Assembly (NCBI RefSeq): GCF_020524035.2
Contig: NZ_CP129013.1
Coordinates: 2,221,822-2,285,821, forward strand
DNA: 64,000 nt
Direction of reading: 5' to 3'
Source: Bacillus carboniphilus
Lineage (GTDB): Bacteria; Bacillota; Bacilli; Bacillales; JAIVKR01
Made by a program: the position numbers and the translations under genes. The notes under the pieces are model-generated. The model was given only the letters and a program-made list of their open reading frames with translations. It did not search any database and was not told where the DNA came from. Shown here piece by piece: positions 38,997 to 48,615 of the stretch. Position 1 is the first letter of the stretch. The number at the start of each line of letters is the position of its first letter.

Positions 38997-39154
38997 TTAA
39001 TACTCCTTTTTAATGAATTCTGTTATAAATATGTGTTCAAAAGGAGGAAAAAGAGTCGCCAGAAACAAGGCGATCATTCACCTCGTCTTATGACAACAAT
39101 GTTGTTAGCTCTCCTGTCCCCCGTAGGACTTTTTAAAAAGCGGAAATTTTTATT

Positions 39155-40844
39155 TTAAAACAACCCTTTTACATTTCCTTGTTCATCTAAATCGATTTTC
39201 AAAGCTGCAGGTGTTTTAGGGAGTCCTGGCATGGTCATGACATCCCCTGTTAATGCGACTAAAAACCCGGCTCCTACTGAAGGCTTAAACTCACGAACGG
39301 ACAAGGTAAAGCCATTTGGTCTGCCTACTTTCATTGGATCATCGGATAACGAAAGAGGGGGTTTTGGCTACACAAATCGGCAACTGATCCCAGCCGTACT
39401 TTTTAAATTGCTCGATTTGTTTTATCGCTTTTGCGCTAAAATCTACTCCTTGTGCCCCATACACTTCCGTTGCAATGGCGTGAAGTTTATCCGGGATGGA
39501 ATCGGTAAAATCATATAAATAATTCAAGGAGTGATGTGAATCTTCAAGCGTGTCGATTAAAGTTTGCGCCAGCTCGATACCTCCTTTTCCCCCTTGCCCC
39601 CAAACGTCACATAAAGCTACAGGAAACCCCTTCTTCTTACACCACCCCTGCAATGCATCGATTTCCTCGTCCGTATCGGTTGAAAATTTATTGATTGCTA
39701 CAACGAACGGAAGACCAAAAGCTTGAATCGTTTCAACATGCTTTTGTAAGTTTTCTGCTCCTTTAATGAGAGCTTCTATTTTTTCATTTTGCAAGTCTTG
39801 TTTAAGGACACCTCCATGCATTTTCAGTGCTCGAATGGTGGCAACAATAACAACGGCACTTGGATCAATGTCCGCTTGACGAGCTTTAATATGGAAAAAC
39901 TTTTCCGCTCCTAAGTCAGCACCAAACCCAGCTTCTGTAATTACATAATCGGCGAGCTTACTCGCCATTTTGGTTGCGACGACGCTATTACAGCCGTGAG
40001 CAATGTTTGCGAACGGTCCGCCGTGTACAAGAGCGGGGGTATGTTCTAACGTTTGAACAAGGTTTGGATTAAAGGCATCTTTTAATAACACGGTTAATAC
40101 ACCATCTGCTTCTAAGTCGCGCGCTGTTACAGGTTTTTGGTCATATGTAAACCCAACGACAATATTGCCTAGCCGTCTCTTTAAATCATCGAGATCGTTT
40201 GCTAAACAGAAGATGGCCATAATTTCAGAGGCAACAGTAATGTCAAAACCGTCTTCACGGGGAACTCCATGAACAGGCCCCCCCATCCCGACAACCACAT
40301 TGCGCAACGACCGGTCGTTTAAATCCACAGCTCGCTTCCAAGTAATACGCCGTGGATCGATGTGTAACTCGTTGCCTTGATGGATGTGATTATCAATTAA
40401 AGCTGATAATGTATTGTTTGCTGTTGTGATTGCATGAAGATCTCCCGTAAAGTGAAGATTAATATCTTCCATTGGAACAACTTGCGAGTACCCTCCACCA
40501 GCTGCTCCCCCCTTTATTCCCATTGTGGGACCTAACGAAGGTTCTCGTAAGGCAATGATCGCTTTTTTATCGAGCTTTTCAAAGGCTTGTCCTAAACCTA
40601 CAGTAACCGTCGATTTTCCTTCTCCTGCAGGAGTGGGGTTTATAGCTGTCACTAAAATGACTTTTCCGGCAGGATTATTTTTATGCATTTCCATTGTATG
40701 TAAAGGAATCTTTGCCTTGTAGCGTCCATACATCTCAATATCTTCTTCCTGTAAATCAATTTTTTCTGCAATTTCTTTGATCGTTTTCATTTCAGCTGAT
40801 TGAGCAATATCAATATCGGACATCTTTTTTGATAGGGTCTTCAT
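39155..40844 (-). pseudogene. fhs: Formate-tetrahydrofolate ligase, frameshifted near the C-terminus
   Basis: About 562 residues. ATG 40844 (after GGAGG) leads into [20 protein letters not shown] and the ATP loop [20 protein letters not shown], then [20 protein letters not shown] and [13 protein letters not shown]. The frame breaks in a run of five C (plus 39357-39361); four would give [39 protein letters not shown] and the normal end GNVKGLF at 39155. The enzyme makes 10-formyl-tetrahydrofolate from formate and ATP. Everything but the indel looks functional. Confidence 0.92.
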
Positions 40845-40958
40845 AACCGTCCCTCCATATTTTTGTCGAATTATTCCTATGTTTATTGTATCATTTTTCA
40901 ATTAAGGGAAGTATGGGGATATGGTTTATTTGATTTCTACAAAACACCTGGGAAACTC

Positions 40959-40987
40959 TTGTTTTTTATAGATAATATTAATATAGT
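40959..40987 (+). promoter_or_regulatory. Candidate promoter for the GT-C/GtrA/GtrB operon
   Basis: TTGTTT, 17-base spacer, TATAGT, about 60 bases before the gene at 41050, in the gap divergent from fhs. Confidence 0.45.
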
Positions 40988-41049
40988 AGTAAAGTGGTGT
41001 TTTACACCTCAGTTTTTTCGCATTTAAAGTTAGTAGGAGGAGTAGTATC

Positions 41050-42521
41050 TTGTTCTTTAACTGGTTACAAAAAAGTATATTTGCAATTTTCACAGTTGTT
41101 TTAGCTATCATTGTAGGGTTAAACATCTATACAAGTAGAGGGTTTCAAACAATTCAACCTAATGTACCGCCTTTTTTTAATTTAATTACACTTTTTTGTG
41201 CCTTAGGTATAGTGATATTAATTTTGAAATATCGAACGACCATTAATAAAATCCTGAATAAAACTCATCGTTTTATAGTACCTATTTGCTTAGTTTTTAG
41301 TGTTTTTTTACAACTATTAATTGTTAAGTTATATGCCGTTAATCCAACATGGGATTTTGGTGTTATTGTGAATAGCTCTAAAGAAGTCCTAGAAAATGGA
41401 CAATTAAATGAATACTTCATCCATTATCCAAACAACATTTTCATGGTCTTAATCTTAGCTTTTATTGGAAATATCTTTTCTCCAACACTACAAACGTATA
41501 TTTTGGCAAATATTTTTGTAATTACATTATGTCAATTTTTAATTTATAGAATCGGGACAAAAGTAGCAGGTAAATCAACTGGATTGGTCACTCTTTTTAT
41601 AAGTGTCAGTTTTTTCCCATACCTTTTCTTTGCTCCAATTATTTATACCGATATGTTCTCGTTACTTTTTACTTATACCTTTAAATCTAATAGTAGACTC
41701 TAATGGTAAGTTTAAAAAAAAGCTTCTTTACCATTTTAGGAGCATCTATTTTACTTACAGGAGGATTTCTTCTAAAGGGATCTTTAATCATTTTTATTAT
41801 CGCTTTAAGCATTGTACTTTTTATATATGCTAAAAGATGGAGGAAACTATTGTTATTCGTTCCTTTCATCAGTCTGTTTATTCTTAAGTCTCTTTTCTCG
41901 TTCTCATTATACAATTATGATTTGTTAGATGAACAAGACGTAGAGAAATATAGTTTTCCTGTTACACACTGGATTATGATGGGACAAAATGAAAATCGCT
42001 TTGGAAGATATGCGCAATCCGATGTTGAAATGACCTTACATTTATTAGAATCCCATTCAAAAGAAGAGACTTCCAAAATTCATTTAAAGGAGACTCAAAA
42101 ACGAATTCAAGAAAAGGGGTTTAAAGGAAATATTCTATACAATAAAGAAAAACTTGCTCATACGTGGACAGATGGGACCTATTACTTAGTTAATAAACTG
42201 CAACGACAACCAATGCATCCAGAGAACTATCAAGAACTAGTTGATAACAAATCAGGTGTCTTACTACAGGGCTACGCTAGGATTCAACACCTTTTACTGC
42301 TGTTTGGGTTGTTGTTTATATATAAATTAAAGGACCATAGAGAGTTTATTATATATTCCACTTTATCTATAATTGGGGTTTTCTTTTTCTTTATCCTTTG
42401 GGAATCTTGTTCTCGTTACTTAGTAAGCTTAACTCCTTTACTGATAATACTAAGCACGATGGGTTATTTTGGTGTTGATCAAAAACAGCAAACACATCAG
42501 ACGAAAATGCATAAGGTATGA
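41050..42521 (+). pseudogene. GT-C-type membrane glycosyltransferase, frameshifted near 41700
   Basis: About 490 residues with around 10 helices. The TTG start at 41050 follows AGGAGG. Frame 1 ends shortly after PIIYTDMFSLLFTY. A short stretch reads NGKFKKK in a second frame. The rest (FFTILGASILLTGGFLLKGS, charged outer domain with WIMMGQNENRFGRY, last helices) is in a third frame. Two indels therefore lie near 41695-41720, one of them in an A8 tract. The NPTWDFGVIV first outer loop (Asp) and YTD are typical of GT-C enzymes that use polyprenyl-phosphate sugars. It heads an operon with GtrA and GtrB types. Confidence 0.75.
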
Positions 42522-42534
42522 AGGAGTTATTATA

Positions 42535-42897
42535 ATGAAGCGGTTTATTAAATTCGGAACGGTTGGTATTTTTAACACACTTATTACGATTTGTAGTTTT
42601 ATCCTATTTCTCAATATAGGTATCCATTATATAGTCGCAAATGGCCTTTCCTATGGATTAGGCGTCTTAAATAGCTATTATTGGAATAGGAATTGGGTCT
42701 TTGGATCAAACTCAAAACATTTATCCTTAATTAGCAAATTTATAGTTGTTAACCTCGTTACACTCTGTTTTAATACAGGTATTCTTTTTATATTTGTGAA
42801 TCACTTTCATTTGCACCCAATATTATCAAATATTGTTGCTGTCGGAATGGGATTAGTTATCAACTTTCTTTTAAATTATAAGTGGACCTTTAAATAA
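42535..42897 (+). CDS. GtrA-family membrane protein (polyprenyl-phosphate-sugar flippase)
   Basis: 120 residues and four helices, the standard GtrA size and pattern: RFIKFGTVGIFNTLITIC at the start, GVLNSYYWNRNWVF in the middle loop, and VINFLLNYKWTFK at the end. GtrA/GtcA proteins are thought to flip undecaprenyl-phosphate-linked sugars to the outside. ATG 42535 after AAGGAG is preferred over an in-frame start 22 codons upstream inside the previous gene. It sits between the GT-C gene and the GtrB-like gene, 16 bases before the latter. Confidence 0.9.
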   Translation: MKRFIKFGTVGIFNTLITICSFILFLNIGIHYIVANGLSYGLGVLNSYYWNRNWVFGSNSKHLSLISKFIVVNLVTLCFNTGILFIFVNHFHLHPILSNIVAVGMGLVINFLLNYKWTFK

Positions 42898-42913
42898 AGT
42901 GGAGGAATATGTA

Positions 42914-43867
42914 ATGAACAAATTAATATCCATTGTTATTCCAATGTATTTCGAAGAGAATGTAGCCCATGAATGCTATCGGAGGCTAAAACAAGTCATG
43001 GAGGATCATTTATTCCAATATGAATTTGTCTTTGTTAATGATGGGAGTAAGGATAAAACTGAAGAAATTCTAACTGAGCTATCGTCAGTTGATAAACAAG
43101 TAAAAGTGATTAACTTCTCTCGAAACTTTGGTCATCAAACAGCTGTAACAGCAGGAGTCCATTATGCAAGTGGGGATGCTATTGTCATTATTGATGCAGA
43201 TTTACAAGATCCTCCCGAGCTCATACCTTCCCTTATTAACAAATGGAAGGAAGGGTATGAAATCGTTTATGCCAAAAGAAAGAAAAGGCAAGGAGAAACA
43301 TGGTTCAAACTACTAACAGCGAAGTATTTTTATAGATTTCTTAACTATATGTCAGAAATTGAAATTCCTAAGGACACAGGAGATTTTCGTCTCATTGATC
43401 GAAAAGTAGCCAATGTGTTTATTCAAATGAGTGAAAGAAATAGATTTGTTCGAGGAATGTTTTCGTGGATTGGTTTCAATCAAACCTATATTGAATATGA
43501 ACGCGACGAAAGGTTTGCAGGTGAAACAAAATATCCACTTAAAAAGATGATCCGTTTTGCTTCTGATGGAATCATTGCCTTTTCCACTAAACCTTTAAAA
43601 ATCGTTATGACTTTAGGGTTTTGTTCTGTACTTGTTTCTATCTTCGTGTTGCTCTATACACTCGTCATCAAATTAACCGGTCAGCAAGTACAAGCAGGGT
43701 GGGCATCCATTATGGTCGCAATCACTTTTTTCAGTGGGATTCAACTTTTAGGGATGGGAATTGTCGGACAATACATTGCGCGTATTTATGATGAAAGTAA
43801 GAATCGACCAATTTATATCGTCAAGGATACAATTAACATTGAAGAGATGGATAAAAATAGGGACTAG
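42914..43867 (+). CDS. GtrB-like polyprenyl-phosphate sugar transferase (GT2)
   Basis: 317 residues: a DPM1-type GT2 domain (ISIVIPMYFEENVAHECYRR, FVNDGSKDKTEEIL, INFSRNFGHQTAV, IIDADLQDPPEL) and two C-terminal helices. It charges undecaprenyl phosphate with one sugar at the inner face. Start ATG 42914 after GGAGG; an upstream GTG is part of the ribosome site. With GtrA and the GT-C protein it forms a complete three-component system; in Bacillus subtilis CsbB-GtcA-YfhO is the known counterpart that decorates lipoteichoic acid. Confidence 0.9.
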   Translation: MNKLISIVIPMYFEENVAHECYRRLKQVMEDHLFQYEFVFVNDGSKDKTEEILTELSSVDKQVKVINFSRNFGHQTAVTAGVHYASGDAIVIIDADLQDPPELIPSLINKWKEGYEIVYAKRKKRQGETWFKLLTAKYFYRFLNYMSEIEIPKDTGDFRLIDRKVANVFIQMSERNRFVRGMFSWIGFNQTYIEYERDERFAGETKYPLKKMIRFASDGIIAFSTKPLKIVMTLGFCSVLVSIFVLLYTLVIKLTGQQVQAGWASIMVAITFFSGIQLLGMGIVGQYIARIYDESKNRPIYIVKDTINIEEMDKNRD

Positions 43868-43950
43868 TAAAGTTAATAATGCAAAAATTGCAAGCTAATT
43901 AAACTGTTTTGCATATTCGGTCTGTCTGAAAAGTAACTTTTTAGAAAAAA

Positions 43951-43991
43951 AAAAACCCAAAAATGCTGTTTTATCAACATTTTTGGGTTTT
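43951..43991. terminator. Bidirectional terminator between gtrB-like gene and galE
   Basis: Stem of about 13 bp (aaacccaaaaatg / catttttgggttt); the minus strand has a run of ten thymines and the plus strand four. Confidence 0.85.
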
Positions 43992-44056
43992 CAATATGTC
44001 CTCATTTTTATGATATTGGACTTTCTGGACTATCCTTTTCAATCAATTATATAGAC

Positions 44057-45067
44057 TTATTTCATATCCACTAACGCTTGATATTGCTTTTCAAATCTCC
44101 AAGCATCCGTGCACATAGCTTTTAAATCACGTTTCGCTGTCCAGCCTAATGCTTTTTGTGCTTTTGAAGCATCTGCATAACAATAAGCAATATCTCCCGG
44201 GCGACGATCCACAATTTCATATGGAATTTCAATACCATTCGCTTCCTCAAAGGTTTTTACTATTTGTAAAACACTCGTTCCCTCACCAGTACCTAAATTA
44301 TAAATATGAGCCCCTTCATCGAGATGATCGAGTGCTGCAACATGACCTTCAGCCAAATCCATCACATGAATATAGTCCCTTACACCTGTCCCATCTACAG
44401 TGTTATAATCATCACCAAATATTCTCAGCTTGTCCAACTCGCCTTTAGCAACTTTTGTAACGAAAGGCATCAGGTTATTCGGAATTCCGTTTGGCGCTTC
44501 ACCAATGAACCCACTCTCATGAGCTCCAACTGGATTAAAATAACGAAGGAGCGCAACTGAAAATTTTGGATTAGCATGGGCAATATCCATTAAAATTCGC
44601 TCACTCATGGCCTTTGTTTCTCCATAAGGGTTGGTTGTTGGTAAAAGCTCCATCGACTCTTTAAAAGGTACTTCATTTTCTCCATAGACAGTTGCCGATG
44701 AGCTAAATACAAAACGATGAACACCATAATGCTGGCAAACTTTCGCAAGTACCATCGTACTCACCAAATTATTATAGTAGTAATGTAAAGGTCGTTCTAC
44801 TGACTCACCAACTGCTTTAAAACCCGCAAAGTGAATCACACCGTCTAAAGCGTGCTTAGCAAATATGGCCTCCACAGCCTGTTCATCCGTCACATCTATT
44901 TGATAAAATAAAACGTCCTTATTAGATATTTCTTTTATCCGATGGATCGTTTCTATCTTACTGTTACTGAGATTATCAGCCACAATAACTGAATGCCCCG
45001 CTTCTAGCAGCGCCACACATGTATGCGAGCCAATATACCCTGCTCCACCTGTTACTAAAATATTCAT
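44057..45067 (-). CDS. galE: UDP-glucose 4-epimerase
   Basis: 336 residues, extended short-chain dehydrogenase. NILVTGGAGYIGSHTCVALL at the start, VIHFAGFKAVGESVE, FSSSATVYGENE, NPYGETKAMSE (YxxxK), LRYFNPVGAHESG and VRDYIHVMDLAEGH are GalE signatures. It interconverts UDP-glucose and UDP-galactose (and perhaps the GlcNAc/GalNAc forms). ATG 45067 gives the canonical N-terminus; an upstream GTG overlaps the ribosome site AGGTGAGG. Single gene with its own terminator. The 45068-45362 gap holds nothing else I can call. Confidence 0.93.
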   Translation of the reverse strand: MNILVTGGAGYIGSHTCVALLEAGHSVIVADNLSNSKIETIHRIKEISNKDVLFYQIDVTDEQAVEAIFAKHALDGVIHFAGFKAVGESVERPLHYYYNNLVSTMVLAKVCQHYGVHRFVFSSSATVYGENEVPFKESMELLPTTNPYGETKAMSERILMDIAHANPKFSVALLRYFNPVGAHESGFIGEAPNGIPNNLMPFVTKVAKGELDKLRIFGDDYNTVDGTGVRDYIHVMDLAEGHVAALDHLDEGAHIYNLGTGEGTSVLQIVKTFEEANGIEIPYEIVDRRPGDIAYCYADASKAQKALGWTAKRDLKAMCTDAWRFEKQYQALVDMK

Positions 45068-45362
45068 TGTTTTTAACCTCACCTTTCCAACTTGCTTGTA
45101 TATAGGTTATTCATTCTTTCTATTTTTATCATTTAGCCTTTCAATACCAATACTAGACATTTTATCAGAAATATCATTATAAAGGAACAAGCCTCAGATT
45201 AGTATGTAATGTTTCCAAAACATAGATAGGTCGTCTATCTTGATATTCAAAGCTACTTAGGAGGGATAGTTTAACGATTCTTATCTACAAAAAAACATAA
45301 AACCTTGTCTCCCCTCCAATTGTACCGTACACTTAGTGTATAAAAAATGGAGGGAAAATGTA

Positions 45363-46895
45363 ATGATACTTCAATTAAAAGTAAGCTTAAAAGATATGAA
45401 GCCCCCTGTTTGGCGAAGGCTTCAAGTAGATGAGAAAATGACCTTTTACGATTTTCATGACGCGCTTCAAATTGCATTTGAATGGAATGATGCTCACCTT
45501 CACGTTTTTGATGTAAGAAAATCTAGAAGTGAACGGATTCCTTATCCTACCATGATTGGATTAAATGAGACGAATGATTTTATGAATTACCAGTACGATG
45601 AAAGAGAAGAAAGACTCGGAGACTGGCTCGTCAATGAAAAAGATCGGATTGTTTATACATATGACTTTGGGGACGATTGGGAACATGAAATTGTCCTTGA
45701 AAAACGGCTACCTATTGATGAAAACACCACTTATCCAAATTGCGTGAAAGCCATGCGAGTAGCACCTCCTGAAGATAGTAGAGGCGATCTTTTTGAAGGA
45801 TTCGTTGAGATAGAGGAGATTCCAACAAAAGAATTAACAGCGGATATTTCCGAAGAGTTAGCCTTTTTTTTCACCGATGAATATGCTTATGGAAAAAAGG
45901 AGAAGGATGACTGGCCTTTGCTTCTTTCCCTAGCTGAAGAATTTAAAGCACTACAACCGTGGCAGTGGATGAGTGATTACCAGTTATTCGCTATAGAAGA
46001 TCCGGAAACAGAAGAACTATGCTTTTGCTCCGTAATGGGCGCTGCTGGTGAAGAATTCGGACTCGCTGCCTATATAGGTGCTGAAGGATTTCATTTTTTG
46101 CGCAAGCTTTTTAACGATGAAATTGATGAAAGTAACCATTTGAAGCAACGGTCCATTGTTTTCTGCTTATCAGACCGTAATGAATTGAGTAATGATGATT
46201 ATGACCTTTTAAAAACGCACGGGTTCTCGTATCGCGGAAAAAAACAATGGCCTCAATTCAGAAGCTTTCATCCGAATCATTTCCCATGGAAATTAGACTC
46301 GAGAGAAGTACAACTAATGTCTACCATATTAAAACAAGCGATAGAGGTGTGTAAACAAGCCAAACTAAACTCTATACTATTTGATGTCCCAGATACTGTG
46401 TTTATAGGAAGGAGACTAGATGAGAACACTGGTAAATGGAAGGATGTCAATTTTGAAGTGGCATATGCTGGCTTAGAAAAACCAATCGTTCCATTACTCA
46501 TCAACGAAATGGAGCTACAAAAATTACGAAATGAAACAAAAACCTTAAATATAAAAATTGAATTTGGAATAGAACACTTGCCAACTCCCACTCAAGATTC
46601 ACCAGATGAACGCCCCTACTATCCAACTGTTCTCATTGGAGTGGATAAAAAAACAGGCATGATCGTCTTCAACGAAATCATAAATCGGAATCAATTTAAC
46701 TTAGAGGAAGGCATTCAACATGGAATCGTGAATATGATAGAGAGACTCAAAGGTATTCCAAGAGAAATATGGATTAAAGAAAATAACGAATATTTAATTG
46801 ACGCAATCGCTCGCAAATTAAAGATACGACTAATGACGGTTCAGTCTCTTCGCCATATTGAAGAAGTCATGAACCACATGAAGGCGTTTTATTGA
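45363..46895 (+). CDS. Plasmid pRiA4b ORF3-like (TnpR-passenger) protein with C-terminal DUF-type domain
   Basis: 510 residues. The N-terminal third is a pRiA4b ORF3-like domain: LQLKVSLKDMKPPVWRRLQV, TFYDFHDALQIAFEWNDAHLH, YTYDFGDDWEHEIVLEK, YPNCVKAMRVAPPEDSRGD. The C-terminal part (from about residue 200) has an alpha/beta pattern (FCSVMGAAGEEFGLAAYIG) that I associate with a separate domain often fused or adjacent to such proteins; I cannot name it with certainty. ATG 45363 after GGAGGG. It has its own terminator. Function unknown; the name comes from an old mobile-element annotation and does not prove mobility. Confidence 0.75.
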   Translation: MILQLKVSLKDMKPPVWRRLQVDEKMTFYDFHDALQIAFEWNDAHLHVFDVRKSRSERIPYPTMIGLNETNDFMNYQYDEREERLGDWLVNEKDRIVYTYDFGDDWEHEIVLEKRLPIDENTTYPNCVKAMRVAPPEDSRGDLFEGFVEIEEIPTKELTADISEELAFFFTDEYAYGKKEKDDWPLLLSLAEEFKALQPWQWMSDYQLFAIEDPETEELCFCSVMGAAGEEFGLAAYIGAEGFHFLRKLFNDEIDESNHLKQRSIVFCLSDRNELSNDDYDLLKTHGFSYRGKKQWPQFRSFHPNHFPWKLDSREVQLMSTILKQAIEVCKQAKLNSILFDVPDTVFIGRRLDENTGKWKDVNFEVAYAGLEKPIVPLLINEMELQKLRNETKTLNIKIEFGIEHLPTPTQDSPDERPYYPTVLIGVDKKTGMIVFNEIINRNQFNLEEGIQHGIVNMIERLKGIPREIWIKENNEYLIDAIARKLKIRLMTVQSLRHIEEVMNHMKAFY

Positions 46896-46950
46896 TAACA
46901 ATCCCAAGGATGTATAGAAGTCTAATTTTTTGTTAGAAAATTATAACTAG

Positions 46951-46990
46951 AAAAGACAAGAATGTTGAAATAACAGTATTCTTGTCTTTT
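46951..46990 (+). terminator. Rho-independent terminator after the 45363 gene
   Basis: Stem aaaagacaagaat / tattcttgtctttt with a 14-base loop and a thymine-rich tail. Confidence 0.8.
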
Positions 46991-47100
46991 ACTTTTATCA
47001 AAATGAGGGTTTAAAAATTATTTTCAGGAAAGATCATTCTTTCTCACGCATTCTTTTTTTGAGCCATACACTTTTACACAAATCAAACTTAGGAACTTCA

Positions 47101-47660
47101 TTAATTATCTGAGTAATATTTTTGTTTTGGACTTGTCGGTTTATCTGGTATCGTTAATTTTAATTACCCTGCTTTAATTAAGGGATTGAGTATTTTTGTT
47201 CTTAAATATCTTTTACTTTTAATTTGCAAGAAACCTTGTATATCACTTCTGCTTTTGGGAATTTTGCAAAACTCTAAAATCTCATTCGTTCGATCAAATT
47301 GGTCACTAGCTTGGTCACTACGCCGAGAACCTAAAGGGATGATTGTAATAAAAACGTCACCTTCAATAAATGTAAGCTCTGTTCCTGAATAAATCTTGTT
47401 GTATTTGTAAGTATTTCTAACTCCTGAACCAAGCTCATCTACACGTCCTATTCCTTTAAAGAATCTTGCGATAGTAGGATTCTTGGGGAATGGGGAAAAA
47501 TTCGTGGGATCAATCGTACCATTTCCATGTGGCTTGTTACTGTTTTCAACAAATACTCTTTCTTTTTCAATTACCAGCTTAGCTAGAAAATGATTGGAAA
47601 ACTCGCGGTGAACAAGTATATTCGATACTACTTCTCTAAAAATTTCTTTCCATTTTAATC
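47101..47660 (-). pseudogene. Remnant of an AlbA/Schlafen-type ATP-binding regulator
   Basis: A minus-strand frame without a usable start reads IFREVVSNILVHREFSN, FVENSNKPHGNGTIDPTNF, FKGIGRVDELGSGVRNTYKY and a C-terminal winged-helix-like SRSDIQGFLQIKSKRYLRT. These are marks of the HATPase-like C-terminal half of AlbA_2 proteins (the RecG-like ATP-binding helicase annotation). An in-frame TAA at 47164 interrupts it before LKLTIPDKPTSPKQKYY and a last stop at 47101. The N-terminal AlbA half is missing. 46991-47100 and 47661-47899 hold nothing else I can name. Confidence 0.65.
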
Positions 47661-47899
47661 AACATCCCGCTCTAGTTTCTATAGATTTATTCATAGTTCT
47701 CTTCTTACTATAGATTGTCTACTCTTACCATAGAGAATTCTATTGAAAACAAGGACCTCCTCTTTTAACCCTAATTAGTTGGTTACCGAATCAAAATCCC
47801 GTAGCATAAACTAAGTCACTGTGACCTTTTCACCTTGTCACTTCACTTCTCATCAACTAGACTAAATAGTAACCGCAAAAATAGGGAGGTATATTAAAA

Positions 47900-48439
47900 A
47901 TGATCTTACAGTTAAAAGTAACACTTAAATATATGAAACCACCTGTTTGGAGACGAATTCAAATGGATGAAAATATGACGTTTTACGATCTCCATAAAAT
48001 TCTTCAAATCGCCTTTAATTGGGACGATTATCATCTACATGGGTTTGAGATTAAGAAAACAAATGGAGAAATTCTTCGTCGCAAAGTTCTTGTGGAACCC
48101 GATAATCCAGATGATTTTATGGCTAAACTAATGGGAGCTTCGTTTGATGAACAAGAAGAAAAAATAGGGAAATGGCTAGTTGAAGAAAAAGATAAATGCA
48201 TCTATACATACGATTTCGGAGACGATTGGGAACACGAAATCGTCGTTGAAAAAAAGCTCCCTGCTCAAATAAATACTAGTTATCCCCATTGTGTGAAAGC
48301 AATGCGAGTAGCACCAGAAGAAGATAGCCGTGGAGACTTTATGAATATTGAGGAAGTGGCGACTAAAGAGTTAACAGCACAAATTAATCAGCAGCTAGCG
48401 AGACTTCACAATACTAATAAAGAAACAAAAGCAAAATAA
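47900..48439 (+). CDS. Plasmid pRiA4b ORF3-like protein, short form
   Basis: 179 residues, a single pRiA4b ORF3-like domain: LQLKVTLKYMKPPVWRRIQM, TFYDLHKILQIAFNWDDYHLH, YTYDFGDDWEHEIVVEK, YPHCVKAMRVAPEEDSRGD. It is closely related to the N-terminal domain of the 45363 protein but lacks the C-terminal half and has a lysine-rich tail. RBS GGGAGG. Function unknown. It converges on a third family member. Confidence 0.75.
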   Translation: MILQLKVTLKYMKPPVWRRIQMDENMTFYDLHKILQIAFNWDDYHLHGFEIKKTNGEILRRKVLVEPDNPDDFMAKLMGASFDEQEEKIGKWLVEEKDKCIYTYDFGDDWEHEIVVEKKLPAQINTSYPHCVKAMRVAPEEDSRGDFMNIEEVATKELTAQINQQLARLHNTNKETKAK

Positions 48440-48456
48440 CCAAAGAAGTAGATTCA

Positions 48457-48498
48457 GAAGCTTGACCTTCCTCACAAAGGAAAACCCAAGCTTCTTTT
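48457..48498. terminator. Probable terminator between converging pRiA4b-type genes
   Basis: Inverted repeat gaagcttg / caagcttc with inner pairing ccttcct / aggaa, followed by TTTTAAAA on the plus strand. Confidence 0.55.
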
Positions 48499-48615
48499 AA
48501 AATCCTTTCAAGTGTAAACAAATGAGTGCTCAAGTATATTAGTGAATGGCTGAAGTAACCCAAGATTTTTAAACAAAAACAGACAATCATTGCCGAAGAA
48601 GGTTTATTGTCAACC

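Noticed and set aside
47186..47392. 68-residue plus-strand ORF
   Set aside because: It is the antisense of the AlbA-type pseudogene, which reads as clear protein on the minus strand.
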